DNA of 64,000 bases from Allosediminivita pacifica (GTDB lineage Bacteria; Pseudomonadota; Alphaproteobacteria; Rhodobacterales; Rhodobacteraceae), in assembly GCF_003054175.1 (NCBI RefSeq), contig NZ_QBKN01000001.1, forward strand, positions 282,037-346,036. Reading direction: 5' to 3'. The notes beneath the pieces were generated by a model. It saw only the letters and a program-made list of their open reading frames with translations, was not told the origin of the DNA and did no database searches. Position numbers and translations under genes: made by a program. Of this stretch, positions 45,221 to 54,183 are shown one piece after another (position 1 is the stretch's first letter; each line of letters begins with the position of its first letter).

Positions 45221-45631
45221 ATGCAGACCACTTTCACGATCGAGACGCTGGGCCCGGGCCTCTACGAGTTCACCCGCGAAGTGGCCGATTGGCTCGACGG
45301 GCGCGACGGCCTTCTCACCCTCATGGTGCGTCACACCTCGGCCTCGCTGTTGATCCAGGAAAACGCCGATCCTGACGTGCGCACCGATCTCATGGCCTAT
45401 CTCGACCGCCTCGTGCCGCCGGCTAGCGATCCGTCGATGTCCTACCTGACGCACGTGCTCGAGGGGCCGGACGACATGCCCGCCCATATCAAGTCCGCGC
45501 TGCTGCCGGTTTCGCTCCAGATCCCGGTGGAAAGCGGGCGCATGCGGCTCGGGACTTGGCAGGGGATCTACCTTGTGGAGCATCGCTCCGCACCGCATCG
45601 CCGCACGGTCGCCGCGCATTTCGCCGTGTGA
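45221..45631 (+). CDS. yjbQ: YjbQ family protein (UPF0047)
   Basis: A 136-residue protein with the family pattern: LMVRHTSASLLIQENADPDV, then HIKSALLPVSLQIPVESGRMRLGTWQGIYLVEHR. Members show weak thiamin-phosphate-synthase-like activity, but the true role is unsettled. The start at 45221 follows AAAGGAT. It is followed by the DUF1353 gene on the same strand. Confidence 0.9.
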   Translation: MQTTFTIETLGPGLYEFTREVADWLDGRDGLLTLMVRHTSASLLIQENADPDVRTDLMAYLDRLVPPASDPSMSYLTHVLEGPDDMPAHIKSALLPVSLQIPVESGRMRLGTWQGIYLVEHRSAPHRRTVAAHFAV

Positions 45632-45671
45632 GATGTGAAACCGGACTTGCCCCGACGTCAGGATTCGCCGC

Positions 45672-46418
45672 ATGCTGCCTGCGGTTAAGGGATTTCGACC
45701 AATGCATAGTGGCGGCGCAAGCCTCAAGCTCGTTTCGGGTCGCGCGATTGGCGTGATGATCTCGGCGCTTCTGGCCGCGGCGGCGACACTCGCCGGGATC
45801 GAGCAGCTGCGCCAACAGTCCGAGGGCAGGGTGACCTGCCCGCAAGGCGCGGGCAGCGAGGTCTGCCGGTTCGAAGGCACGCCCCTGCGCGTCTCGGGCA
45901 CGCCCGTCTACATCGGCAACCGGCAGGGGGCCTTCCTGCCCACGCTTGAAGAGATCAGCTTCGTCGACGGCAGCGGGCGGCGCTGGATCGTGCCCCCCGA
46001 CACGCTTACCGACGGGGCCTCGATCCCGCCGCTTTTCGCGCCGCTCGTGGGTGACCGGCAGCGCCGCGAGTACCTGCTCGCGGCGGCGTTGCACGACGCC
46101 TACTGCGGCATCGGGAACGAGGCGCTCCCGACCTACCAGAGCCGGCCCTGGGAAGAGGTCCACCGCATGTTCTACGACGCGCTGCTCACCGCGGGCACGC
46201 CACCGCGTATCGCCAAGGTCATGTTCGCCGCCGTCTATCTTGGCGGTCCGCGATGGAATGACCCGGCGCGCGCGCTCGACATGATGTCCGATGACGACCT
46301 CATGAAGGAAATGAAGCAGGGAATGGACTGGATCGAACGCGCGGACCCGGGGCCCGAAGAGATCATGGACTGGATGAAGGACCGCGAAGCAAAGATGCGC
46401 GCCGCGCATGGCGAGTAG
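45672..46418 (+). CDS. DUF1353 domain protein, membrane-anchored
   Basis: A 248-residue protein with one N-terminal hydrophobic helix (about residues 26-44) and a DUF1353 domain. WIVPPDTLTDGASIPPLFAP is the strongest signature, with LAAALHDAYCG and VHRMFYDALLTAG after it. DUF1353 is often phage-derived and of unknown function, but there are no phage genes around it here. The alternative start MHSGG lies 30 bases downstream. Confidence 0.82.
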   Translation: MLPAVKGFRPMHSGGASLKLVSGRAIGVMISALLAAAATLAGIEQLRQQSEGRVTCPQGAGSEVCRFEGTPLRVSGTPVYIGNRQGAFLPTLEEISFVDGSGRRWIVPPDTLTDGASIPPLFAPLVGDRQRREYLLAAALHDAYCGIGNEALPTYQSRPWEEVHRMFYDALLTAGTPPRIAKVMFAAVYLGGPRWNDPARALDMMSDDDLMKEMKQGMDWIERADPGPEEIMDWMKDREAKMRAAHGE

Positions 46419-46545
46419 ATCGGACGCGTATATAGCGGCGTTATTTCACCCCTACCCAAATTATGGCGGCTCCCCTATAGTGGCTGTGGATAAGCGGGGG
46501 CCAACCCCGTGATGAGGCGGACTGCTAGCATCAAGGGGGACGGGA

Positions 46546-47022
46546 ATGCGCTGCCCGTTTTGCGGAAATATCGATACGCAGGTGAAGGATTCCCGCCCTG
46601 CCGAGGATCACGTTTCGATCCGGCGGCGGCGGTTCTGCCCGGCCTGCGGCGGTCGCTTCACCACTTACGAACGGGTCCAGCTTCGTGACCTCGTGGTCAT
46701 CAAGTCCAGCGGCCGGCGCGAGGATTTCGACCGCGACAAGCTCGAACGCTCGATCCGCATCGCGCTCCAGAAGCGCCCGATCGAACCCGAACGCGTCGAT
46801 CAGATGATCTCCGGCATCGTCCGCAGGCTCGAAAGCATGGGCGAGACCGACATTCCCTCCAAGATGATCGGCGAGATCGTGATGGAGACGCTCGCCCGGA
46901 TCGACACCGTCGCCTACGTGCGTTTTGCAAGCGTTTACAAGAACTTCCAGGCCGCAGATGATTTCGACCGCTTCGTGAGCGAGCTTCGCCCGGTCCCACA
47001 GGGAGCGCCGGTCGAGAAGTGA
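46546..47022 (+). CDS. nrdR: Transcriptional repressor NrdR
   Basis: A 158-residue repressor of ribonucleotide reductase genes. The N-terminal zinc ribbon is [13 protein letters not shown] ... [16 protein letters not shown]. The ATP-cone that senses dATP/ATP follows ([20 protein letters not shown]). The stop overlaps the GTG of ribD by four bases, the widespread nrdR-ribD pairing. No ribonucleotide reductase gene is in the window. Confidence 0.96.
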   Translation: MRCPFCGNIDTQVKDSRPAEDHVSIRRRRFCPACGGRFTTYERVQLRDLVVIKSSGRREDFDRDKLERSIRIALQKRPIEPERVDQMISGIVRRLESMGETDIPSKMIGEIVMETLARIDTVAYVRFASVYKNFQAADDFDRFVSELRPVPQGAPVEK

Positions 47023-48122
47023 CCTCCGAAGACGCCCGCCACATGGCCCACGCCCTCCGGCTGGGCCGGCGGGGCATGGGGCGCTGCTGGCCCAACCCTT
47101 CGGTGGGCTGCGTCATCGTCCGCGACGGCCGTGTGGTCGGCCGCGGGCACACAGCCCCCGGCGGTCGCCCGCATGCGGAACCCCAGGCGCTGGCCATGGC
47201 CGGAGAGGCGGCCCGCGGCGCCACCGCCTATGTCACGCTGGAACCCTGCTCTCATCACGGTCAGACGCCGCCCTGCGCCGACGCGCTGATCAAGGCAGGC
47301 ATTGCCCGCGTTGTGGCCCCGATCGGTGACAGCGATCCTCGGGTCTCGGGGCGTGGCTTTGATCGGCTGCGCGCGGCCGGGGTCGTGGTCGAGACCGGCG
47401 TCCTCGCCGAGGAAGCCGCGCGCGATCACGCAGGTTTCTTCCTGCGGGTAAGGCGGGGCCGGCCCTTCGTGACCCTTAAGCTCGCCATGACCATCGACGG
47501 TCGCATCGCCACGGCCACCGGCGAAAGCCAGTGGATCACGGGGCCCGCGGCCCGCCGCAGTGTGCACGCCCTGCGCGCCAGCCATGATGCAGTGATGGTC
47601 GGGGCAGGGACCGCGCGCACCGATGACCCCTCGCTGACCGTGCGGGGCCTCGGCATGGGGCATCAGCCCCTGCGGATCGTCGTGTCGCGGCTGCTCGACG
47701 TGCCCCTGATGGGCAAGCTCGCCATGACGGCGGGCGAGGTGCCGCTCTGGCTCTGCCACGGAAGCGACGCGCCGCGCGAAAGGCGCAGCGCCTGGGAGGG
47801 GCTCGGCGCGCGGCTTTTCAGCTGCCCGGTCAGCGCGGGTCGTCTTGATCCGGCGGGTGTTCTCGGCGCGCTCGGAGAGGCGGGGCTGACACGTGTCTTC
47901 TGCGAAGGCGGCGGTCAGCTTGCCGCGGCGCTTCTCTCGGCGGACCTCGTCGACGAACTGCAGGTCTTCACGGCGGGGCTGGCTCTGGGCGCCGAAGGGC
48001 AGCCTGCCATCGGTGCGCTCGGCGTCGACCGTCTGGCCGAAGCCCCGCGTTTCGAGCTTGTGGATAACTCGGTGGATGGTGTGGACATCCGACATGTCTG
48101 GCGACGTACCACGCGCGGCTAA
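47019..48122 (+). CDS. ribD: Bifunctional riboflavin biosynthesis deaminase/reductase RibD
   Basis: A 367-residue enzyme for two early riboflavin steps. The deaminase domain has HAEPQAL and [17 protein letters not shown], which bind zinc. The reductase domain starts near residue 145 with [20 protein letters not shown] and ends with [14 protein letters not shown]. The start is GTG at 47019 overlapping the nrdR stop (GTGA); ATG at 47043 is an alternative. Confidence 0.95.
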   Translation: MTSEDARHMAHALRLGRRGMGRCWPNPSVGCVIVRDGRVVGRGHTAPGGRPHAEPQALAMAGEAARGATAYVTLEPCSHHGQTPPCADALIKAGIARVVAPIGDSDPRVSGRGFDRLRAAGVVVETGVLAEEAARDHAGFFLRVRRGRPFVTLKLAMTIDGRIATATGESQWITGPAARRSVHALRASHDAVMVGAGTARTDDPSLTVRGLGMGHQPLRIVVSRLLDVPLMGKLAMTAGEVPLWLCHGSDAPRERRSAWEGLGARLFSCPVSAGRLDPAGVLGALGEAGLTRVFCEGGGQLAAALLSADLVDELQVFTAGLALGAEGQPAIGALGVDRLAEAPRFELVDNSVDGVDIRHVWRRTTRG

Positions 48123-48292
48123 AATACATTCCGTAACAGTGTTTTGAGGGAATTGGTGCGCCGCGTTTATGACGCCGCGGAAGCCTGTGAGCGGAGCGCG
48201 AAAAAGCCTTCCGCGACAACCCGTTGTGTGGCGTCCTGTTAGCGCCGCCATCGGGTGGCGACGCTGCGGTAGTGTGCCCAGGTGGGCGCGAA

Positions 48293-48326
48293 GGAAAAGG
48301 CGCCGGGGCATCTCCTCCCCGGCGCC
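48293..48326 (-). terminator. Terminator of the export lipoprotein gene
   Basis: On the minus strand, a perfect 10-base-pair stem (GGCGCCGGGG / CCCCGGCGCC) followed by TTTTCC, about 29 bases beyond the stop. An unrelated 8-base-pair stem with a long loop (48177-48216) lies on the ribD side. Confidence 0.8.
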
Positions 48327-48354
48327 GGCCTGTCCCTCGTTTAGGCCAAGTTGA

Positions 48355-49500
48355 CTATTCGCTGCCCAGCGTCCGCGCCGAATTGGTGACCCTGTCCACC
48401 GCGCCCAGCGATCCGGTCAGCGCGGCGATGACCTTGTTCCACTGCGCGAAGGGTGCCTCGGTCACGTAGAGCGTGTCACCGTCGCGCACGACGAAATCGC
48501 GCGCCACGAACATGCCGGTGGGCTCGGTCAGGTCCAACACGTAGACCATGCGCTGCGCCCCGTAGAGGTCGTTGCGCCCCATCACCTGGTTGGCGATGGC
48601 CTCTGGTTCGTTGCGGAAGACGAAGACACCCGTCGGGTCCGACGCCGACGTCCGCAGGCCGCCGACGGTGGCCAGCGCCTCGATGGCGCTCAGCGTCTGG
48701 GTTTCGAATGGCACGCGCGCCTGCCGCCCGGTGGCGCCGAGCACGGTGAAGGCGCGGGTGTCCTGTTCGACAAGGATGCGGTCGCCGCCGCGCAGCGCGA
48801 TGTCGAGACCCGGGTGGTCGTAGAGATCCTCGAACCAGATCGTGTCGCGCCGGGCGCCCCGCATGACCGTGACCTGCGCCACCTCGGGCGAGATCGTGAT
48901 GCCGCCCGCTTCGGCCAGCATCGTGGCAAGCGTTCGTGTCGGCCGCTCGATCGGGTAGACCCCTTGCTCGCCCACGGCACCGACAAGGCTGACCGTTGCG
49001 CCGTCGCCCGACAGCCGGCGGACCTGCACCTGCGGGTCCGGCGTCTGGTCGGCAAGCCGCTCGGTGATCACCCGGCGCAGCGCCTCGGGCGTATTGCCGG
49101 CGGCGCGGATGCGCCCGGCGTAGGGGATGAAGATGAAACCGGCGCCGTCCACCTGCACTTCTTCGAGCACGGTGGCATTGGCCTCGGGGGGTGACAGCAA
49201 CCCGTCGTCGACGTTTTCCCAGACGGTCAGGCCCAGGCTGTCGCCGGGCCGGATCGTGTCGGATCCCAGGGGGCCGGCACGGAGGAAATCGTCGGAAAAG
49301 CCAAGCGCGGGCGCCACCGCCGTGGCCCGCGTCACGCGGTCGTTCACGGCCACGACAAAGGCATCGCCTTGCCGTTGGATCGACCCGGCGTAGATCTCTC
49401 GCTTGCTGGGCCCGAGACGCGGCAGACCGCACGATGCCACAATCGACATCGCGGCCACGATCGCCACCGTCCGCGCCCAACGGGTCGGGGGGGTACTCAC
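48355..49500 (-). CDS. Polysaccharide export lipoprotein, Wza/KpsD family
   Basis: A 381-residue outer-membrane-type lipoprotein with a lipobox ending at Cys24 (SIVASC). A Poly_export domain follows (DTIRPGDSLGLTVWENVDDG, GFIFIPYAGRIRAAG), then repeated SLBB segments (VSLVGAVGEQGVYPIERPTR, FTVLGATGRQARVPF). It would form the exit pore for a capsule or exopolysaccharide. The start is GTG at 49500. No glycosyltransferase or Wzc gene is nearby, so it is isolated from its usual cluster. A 21-codon ORF ends on its start. Confidence 0.9.
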   Translation of the reverse strand: MSTPPTRWARTVAIVAAMSIVASCGLPRLGPSKREIYAGSIQRQGDAFVVAVNDRVTRATAVAPALGFSDDFLRAGPLGSDTIRPGDSLGLTVWENVDDGLLSPPEANATVLEEVQVDGAGFIFIPYAGRIRAAGNTPEALRRVITERLADQTPDPQVQVRRLSGDGATVSLVGAVGEQGVYPIERPTRTLATMLAEAGGITISPEVAQVTVMRGARRDTIWFEDLYDHPGLDIALRGGDRILVEQDTRAFTVLGATGRQARVPFETQTLSAIEALATVGGLRTSASDPTGVFVFRNEPEAIANQVMGRNDLYGAQRMVYVLDLTEPTGMFVARDFVVRDGDTLYVTEAPFAQWNKVIAALTGSLGAVDRVTNSARTLGSE

Positions 49501-49562
49501 TGCTCGCTCTCCTCGACCTGGTTCTTGTCTGCCTCGGTCGTGTTGTACCCGAAAGGATACAT
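49497..49562 (-). CDS. Possible 21-residue upstream ORF of the export gene
   Basis: ATG at 49562 to a TGA that overlaps the GTG start of the export lipoprotein gene (GTGA). The peptide is acidic and polar (YNTTEADKNQVEESEQ), unlike the arginine-rich noise of nearby non-coding frames. No good ribosome site is visible, so it may instead be leader sequence only. Confidence 0.3.
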   Translation of the reverse strand: MYPFGYNTTEADKNQVEESEQ

Positions 49563-49824
49563 GGGCAGTGACGAAATGCCACCGCGGCGCGCCCCTGCGC
49601 CCCGCCGCAGCCCCGACTGTTGCCATGGCGCCGCGGTGCAAGGCCGCCGCAATGCACAGAAATCGCGCAATCTCGGACGGTCGGGAGACCATGGGCCATG
49701 GGTGTTGCGTCGCTCCGGGGGCGCAACTAAGGGTATGCGAAAGCGGGGTTTGTAGTTTTCCCACTTCCACGACATCTGAGCCGGCAGGCCGGCAGGCCGG
49801 CAGGCCGGCGGAAAAGGGCGGGAC
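49563..49824. other. Spacer between the export gene and ribE
   Basis: No convincing gene. It should contain divergent promoters for the export gene and ribE. An 8-base tandem repeat occupies 49780-49811. No FMN riboswitch was recognised before ribE. Confidence 0.5.
49780..49811. repeat. Tandem octamer repeat upstream of ribE
   Basis: Three exact GCCGGCAG units followed by one GCCGGCGG unit, ending 13 bases before the ribE ATG, so the array directly abuts the ribosome-binding region. Confidence 0.85.
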
Positions 49825-50412
49825 ATGTTTACCGGGATCATCTCCGATATGGGCACCCTCCGCGGGATCGAGCGGCGCGGCGACATGCGGGCGCGCATCG
49901 GCACGTCCTACGACACCGACAGCATCGAGATCGGCGCCTCCATCGCCTGTGACGGGGTCTGCCTGACGGTGGTCGCGCTTGGCCAGGACTGGTTCGAGGT
50001 CGACGTCAGTGCCGAGACGCTCTCGCGCAGCAATCTCGACACATGGGCGACCGACCACCGCGTGAACCTCGAGCGGGCGCTCAAGGTAGGCGACGAACTT
50101 GGCGGCCACATCGTGTCGGGCCACGTCGATGGCGTGGCCGAGATCGTCGGCATGCACGAGGAGGGCGACAGCACCCGCGTCACCCTGCGCGCCCCCGAGG
50201 ACCTTGCCCGTTTCATCGCGCAGAAGGGCTCGGTCGCGCTCAACGGAACCTCGCTTACGGTGAACGAGGTCGAGGGCCTGGAATTCGGGATCAACTTCAT
50301 ACCGCACACCAAGGCGGTCACGACATGGGGCAAGGCCTCGGTCGGCGACCACGTGAATCTCGAGATCGACACGCTTGCCCGCTACGTGGCGCGCCTGCAC
50401 GAGTTCAGCTGA
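49825..50412 (+). CDS. ribE: Riboflavin synthase alpha chain
   Basis: A 195-residue enzyme that dismutates lumazine to riboflavin. It has two homologous lumazine-binding barrels: MFTGIISDMG with DGVCLTVVAL in the first, and GGHIVSGHVDGV with NGTSLTVNEVEG in the second. The start is MFTGII as expected. It converges with the MFS gene, overlapping it by eight bases. ribB and ribH are not in the window. Confidence 0.95.
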   Translation: MFTGIISDMGTLRGIERRGDMRARIGTSYDTDSIEIGASIACDGVCLTVVALGQDWFEVDVSAETLSRSNLDTWATDHRVNLERALKVGDELGGHIVSGHVDGVAEIVGMHEEGDSTRVTLRAPEDLARFIAQKGSVALNGTSLTVNEVEGLEFGINFIPHTKAVTTWGKASVGDHVNLEIDTLARYVARLHEFS

Positions 50413-51559
50413 GCCGCCTGCGGCGCGCCAGCCAGAGGTGCAGTGCCACGCCCCCGGCGTAGCAGGCCCCGAGGAATGTCAGCGCGCCGGGCAGGCCCCC
50501 CAGCGCCAGCACACCCAGCAGGACGGGCGTCCCGGCCAAGTTGCCGAGGTTGCCCATCTGCGCCACCGCCCCGTTCGACAGCGCCCGCGCCGAGAGGTCC
50601 CGGTTGAGCTGCGGAATCGCGGCAAAGCTTCCCGCTTGGACCAGCGAGAGCACGGCAAACAACGCGATCCAGGGCAGGGGGCTTGCCGGGGCAAGTGCGA
50701 TCGCCGCCACCCCGAGCGCGGCCAGCGCAAATCCCGCGATCACCACCGGCACCGCGGGCACACGGCGCAGCAGGGCCGCCACCAGCGTCAGCGACATGAC
50801 GATGCCGACGAGGGGCAGGGCGGTCGCCAGCCAGCCGGCATCGCGCGCGAGCCTCGGCAGCAAGGTCAGGACTGACACGAAGGTCAGCGTGTAGCACAGC
50901 CACCCCAGAGCCGGCGCCGCGATGAAGGGCGAGCGGTATACCGCGACATGCCGCGCCGCGATCTCGCGCACCCCGAGCGGCTCCTCCGAATGCGTCCGGG
51001 CCGGGGGCAGGACAAAGGGCACGACAGCTGCCAGCACCGCCATGACGCCCGCGTGAAGCCAGAGGGCCAGGGCGGGCCCGTGAACCTCCGCAAGCGGCGT
51101 CACGAAATAGGCGAAGAGGGCGAACCCCGTGCCGAAGAAGGTGCTCCAGAGCGACATGGCCACGGGCCGTTCGCGGTCACCGGTGATCTCGGCGATCAGC
51201 GTGGGGGCCGCAACCACGATGGCCAGATGCGCCGCGCCCTCGACAAGGCGGCTCAGCATCAGTAGCGGCATGGCGGGCAATGTCGCCTGAAAGGCCGACA
51301 GCACGGCGCCAAGCACCAGCCCCGCCACAAGCACCCGGCGAAATCCGATCCGCGCGACGATCATGCCTGCGACCAGCCCGAGCGCCACGCCTAAGAAGCT
51401 GATCAGAGACACGGCAAAGCCGAGCTGCCCTGCCGCCTCACCGTAGAAACTCTCCAGCCCGGCGAACCCGCTCGACAGCTTGGCGAACTGCCCCGCGGCG
51501 CCGAGCCCTGTGGCGTAGAGCAGCAGAACCTGCCCCCAGGTTTTCATGGAAGATGACAT
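50405..51559 (-). CDS. MFS transporter
   Basis: A 384-residue, about 12-helix major facilitator. Helix 2-3 region has FLGVALGLVAGMIVARIGFRRVLVAG, a motif-A-like loop. The start at 51559 is chosen over 19 upstream codons; a second ATG lies four codons in. Substrate unknown; the CynX/NimT-like appearance is only a loose match. It lies 60 bases beyond the YeeE-type gene on the same strand and probably shares its transcript, which suggests a role in moving a sulfur compound or product. Confidence 0.85.
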   Translation of the reverse strand: MSSSMKTWGQVLLLYATGLGAAGQFAKLSSGFAGLESFYGEAAGQLGFAVSLISFLGVALGLVAGMIVARIGFRRVLVAGLVLGAVLSAFQATLPAMPLLMLSRLVEGAAHLAIVVAAPTLIAEITGDRERPVAMSLWSTFFGTGFALFAYFVTPLAEVHGPALALWLHAGVMAVLAAVVPFVLPPARTHSEEPLGVREIAARHVAVYRSPFIAAPALGWLCYTLTFVSVLTLLPRLARDAGWLATALPLVGIVMSLTLVAALLRRVPAVPVVIAGFALAALGVAAIALAPASPLPWIALFAVLSLVQAGSFAAIPQLNRDLSARALSNGAVAQMGNLGNLAGTPVLLGVLALGGLPGALTFLGACYAGGVALHLWLARRRRLS

Positions 51560-51619
51560 GCCGCCCCGTGCCTTCGCGTGCCGCGCGACACTGGCCAAAG
51601 GCGCTGCGCGCCGCAACCG

Positions 51620-52681
51620 CTATTCGGCAGGCAGGAACCCGGCGATCAGCTGGCGCAGTCCCAGCGCCGCGCCTGCGAAGATCGCGGCCAGCGTCACCGG
51701 CCCCGAAAAGGCAAGCAGCGAAAAGGCCGACAGCCCCTGTCCGACCGAACAGCCCACCGCGATGACGGCGCCGCCGCCCATGAGCGCCGCGCCGACGATC
51801 TGGCGGCGCAGCTCGCGCGGGTCCTCGCAGGCTTCCCAACGAAAGTGGCCCTTGATGAGCGAGCCGAGGAAGGCGCCGCACCAGACGCCCGCAACGGACC
51901 CCACGGCAAAGGACAGAGGCCGGGCCGAGCCGGTCATCCACCACAGCACCGAGTCCCCCAGCGGGGCGGCAAAGCTGTGCGACACCGGCGACAGCCCGGC
52001 AAAGCCGGTGCGTGCGACGTAAGCGGTGCCCGCCCAGCCGATCACCACGCCGAGGCCCACGGCAGCGGCCCAGAAGATCTGCATCGGCCGCGTCCATAGC
52101 GCCCTGCAGGCCAGCGAGACGGCCAGCAAAGCGCCGCCAACGGCAAGGCCCACCGCAGTCACCGGCAGGCCCGTCAAGTCGGACATCCGGTGCGCAACGC
52201 CCGGCACGGCCTCACCCGGAAGCAGCGCCTCCTGCGGAAAGGCCCAGGCCCGCAGCGGTGCCAGCGGCCCCGACAGCACGACGTAGGTGGAGACGGCCAT
52301 GACCAGCACGATCACGAAGCTGCGCAGATCCCCGCCGCCCAGCCGCGCCACCGCGCCGAAACCGCAGGTCCCCGCCAGCGCCATGCCGTAGCCGAAGATC
52401 AGCCCTCCCAGCACGGACGCCGCGGGCAGCCATCGGATCGACAGGTAATGCACGTCCTCCATCGGCAGCAGCCCGGCGGCGGCCAGCGCGAAGCTGCCGC
52501 AGATCGCCACGCCAAGTGCCACGCCCCACATGCGCAGCCGCAGCGTGGAGCCGCCGTAAAGCGCGTCCTCGATCGCGCCGAGCGTGCAGAACCGCCCCAT
52601 CCGAGCGGCAAGGCCAAGCAGCACGCCGCCGGCCAGCCCCGTCAGGGCGACAAGATGATGCTCGCTGAGAAGCTGCAACAT
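51620..52681 (-). CDS. YeeE/YedE family transporter (SoxT/TsuA-like)
   Basis: A 353-residue membrane protein with about ten helices. Family cysteine motifs are seen: GRFCTLGAIEDALYGG near residue 30, MALAGTCGFGAVARLGGGDL near 100, and AVGCSVGQGLSAFSLLAFSG near 310. YeeE/TsuA proteins import thiosulfate, and SoxT-type members accompany sox operons. Its promoter spacer contains a degenerate SoxR-type site (52730-52745). Confidence 0.92.
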   Translation of the reverse strand: MLQLLSEHHLVALTGLAGGVLLGLAARMGRFCTLGAIEDALYGGSTLRLRMWGVALGVAICGSFALAAAGLLPMEDVHYLSIRWLPAASVLGGLIFGYGMALAGTCGFGAVARLGGGDLRSFVIVLVMAVSTYVVLSGPLAPLRAWAFPQEALLPGEAVPGVAHRMSDLTGLPVTAVGLAVGGALLAVSLACRALWTRPMQIFWAAAVGLGVVIGWAGTAYVARTGFAGLSPVSHSFAAPLGDSVLWWMTGSARPLSFAVGSVAGVWCGAFLGSLIKGHFRWEACEDPRELRRQIVGAALMGGGAVIAVGCSVGQGLSAFSLLAFSGPVTLAAIFAGAALGLRQLIAGFLPAE

Positions 52682-52729
52682 GGCCGGGCCTCCTCCCTTC
52701 CCGGTATGTGCAGGTCAGTCTGCTGAAAT

Positions 52730-52745
52730 ATTCGCATCCTTGCAA
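52730..52745. promoter_or_regulatory. Degenerate SoxR-type site before the yeeE-type gene
   Basis: ATTCGCATCCTTGCAA is similar to the soxX site ATTCGAATCCATGAAT (12 of 16 positions), about 50 bases before the gene start on the minus strand. Confidence 0.4.
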
Positions 52746-52759
52746 GCGTCAGTCGGGGC

Positions 52760-53728
52760 TCAGGGCCAGATCCACCAGACATACCCGGCGTAGCCGGCGA
52801 GAAGCAGCGCGCCTTCGGCACGGGAAATGCGCAGCCCGGTGGCGGCCAGCGCCACCAGCAGCATGGTCACCGCCAGCATCAGCGGCGCGTCGAAGCGCGC
52901 GATCTGGTCGGGCACCGGCCCCGGCGCGATCAGCGCCGTCGCGCCCGAGATGCCGAGGACGTTGTAGATATTGGAACCCACGATATTGCCGAAGGCCACC
53001 TCGCCCTGCCGCTTCAGCCCCGCGATGATCGAGGTGACAAGCTCGGGCAGGGAGGTGCCCACCGCCACCACGGTCAGGCCGATCACGGCCTCGGAAATGC
53101 CAAGCCCCTCGGCCAGCGATACCGCACCGCTTACCAGGAAACGCCCGCCGAAGACGACGAGGGCCAGCCCCGCCAGCGCGATGAGGAGCGCTCCCGCGCC
53201 ACCGCCACCCCGGCCGAACCCGGGCGCGGCGCCTTCAAGCGCGCTCTGCTTGTCCGCTGCGGCGCCGTGGCCCGCGTTGCCGGCGCTCTCCTGCCGGAAC
53301 GCCAACCACAGGTAGCCCGCCAGCGCCGCCACGAAGACCGCGCCCACAAGCCGCCCGGCGGGCAGGAACAGCGCGACCAGTACGAAGACCAGCGCGGTGG
53401 CGATCATGACCCCGCCGTCCCGCTTCAGCGCGGTGGAGCTCATCGCGACCGGAAACAGAAGCGCCGCCACCCCACCGATCAGCAGCACGTTGGCGATGTT
53501 GGAGCCGACGACGTTGCCGTAAGCGATGCCCGGCGCCCCCGAAAGCCCGGCCTGTACGGAGGTGACAAGCTCGGGCGTGGAGGTGCCGAAGCCCACCAGC
53601 GTCAGCCCGATCACCAGGGGCGAGACGCCCAGTCTGGTGGCCAGCTTGACCGCGCCCCTGACCAGCAGGTCGCCGCCCGCGATAAGCAGGATCATCCCGC
53701 CAAGCAGCGGGCCCCAAGTTTCGAACAT
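52760..53728 (-). CDS. Calcium/sodium antiporter family protein (YrbG-like, CaCA)
   Basis: A 322-residue membrane protein with two inverted repeats. Each has an alpha-motif: VGFGTSTPELVTSVQAGL with NVVGSNIANVLLI in the first half, and VAVGTSLPELVTSIIAGL with NIVGSNIYNVLGI in the second. These bind the transported cation. The start is MFETWGPLLGG at 53728. It lies 100 bases downstream of soxR on the same strand. Why an antiporter sits inside a sox cluster is not known. Confidence 0.92.
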   Translation of the reverse strand: MFETWGPLLGGMILLIAGGDLLVRGAVKLATRLGVSPLVIGLTLVGFGTSTPELVTSVQAGLSGAPGIAYGNVVGSNIANVLLIGGVAALLFPVAMSSTALKRDGGVMIATALVFVLVALFLPAGRLVGAVFVAALAGYLWLAFRQESAGNAGHGAAADKQSALEGAAPGFGRGGGGAGALLIALAGLALVVFGGRFLVSGAVSLAEGLGISEAVIGLTVVAVGTSLPELVTSIIAGLKRQGEVAFGNIVGSNIYNVLGISGATALIAPGPVPDQIARFDAPLMLAVTMLLVALAATGLRISRAEGALLLAGYAGYVWWIWP

Positions 53729-53828
53729 TTCTGAATTTCCTTTCGCGCCTTGCCGGAATGTCGATCCGGCGCACGCGATTTCAATCACCTGGCGCGGAAT
53801 TTTCTGCGCCGGGGATCGGACCGAGACC

Positions 53829-54170
53829 TCAGGGCTGGTCGTCGGCGCAGAACAGCTCGTAGACGCATTCCAGCATCTTGCGCGGGCGGTCGTCGGCGAG
53901 CCGGTAGTAGATCGTCTTGCCCTCCCGCCGTGGCACCACCAGCCCCTCCAGCCGCAGCCGCGACAACTGCTGGCTCACCGCCGCCTGCCGTGCCGACAGC
54001 AGCGTCTCGAGCTCCGTCACCGACTTCTCGCCGGTCACGAGATGGCACAGGATCATCAGCCGTCCCTCGTGGCTGATCGCCTTGAGAAAGGCCGAGGCCG
54101 CGGTCGCCTTCTCGACGATGCGGTCGAGCTCTTCCTCGGAAATGTCGTCGCTCAGCGCAGGCAGGGGCAT
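53829..54170 (-). CDS. soxR: Sulfur-responsive ArsR-type regulator SoxR
   Basis: A 113-residue ArsR/SmtB repressor with a winged helix-turn-helix (LLSARQAAVSQQLSRLRLEG, then RREGKTIYYRL). Cysteines at 42 and 108 coincide with the redox/persulfide cysteines reported for BigR (42, 108) and SqrR (41, 107); a third is at 102. It therefore probably releases DNA when these cysteines are joined by polysulfide. The start is MPLPALSDD at 54170. It is 13 bases from the soxS stop. Confidence 0.93.
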   Translation of the reverse strand: MPLPALSDDISEEELDRIVEKATAASAFLKAISHEGRLMILCHLVTGEKSVTELETLLSARQAAVSQQLSRLRLEGLVVPRREGKTIYYRLADDRPRKMLECVYELFCADDQP

Positions 54171-54183
54171 CGGCGTGTCTCCG

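Noticed and set aside
45672..46418. DUF1353 gene as evidence of a prophage remnant
   Set aside because: No integrase, structural phage genes or attachment repeats are nearby; flanked by ordinary chromosomal genes.
49563..49824. FMN riboswitch before ribE
   Set aside because: I could not assemble the conserved RFN helices; only the octamer repeats are evident.
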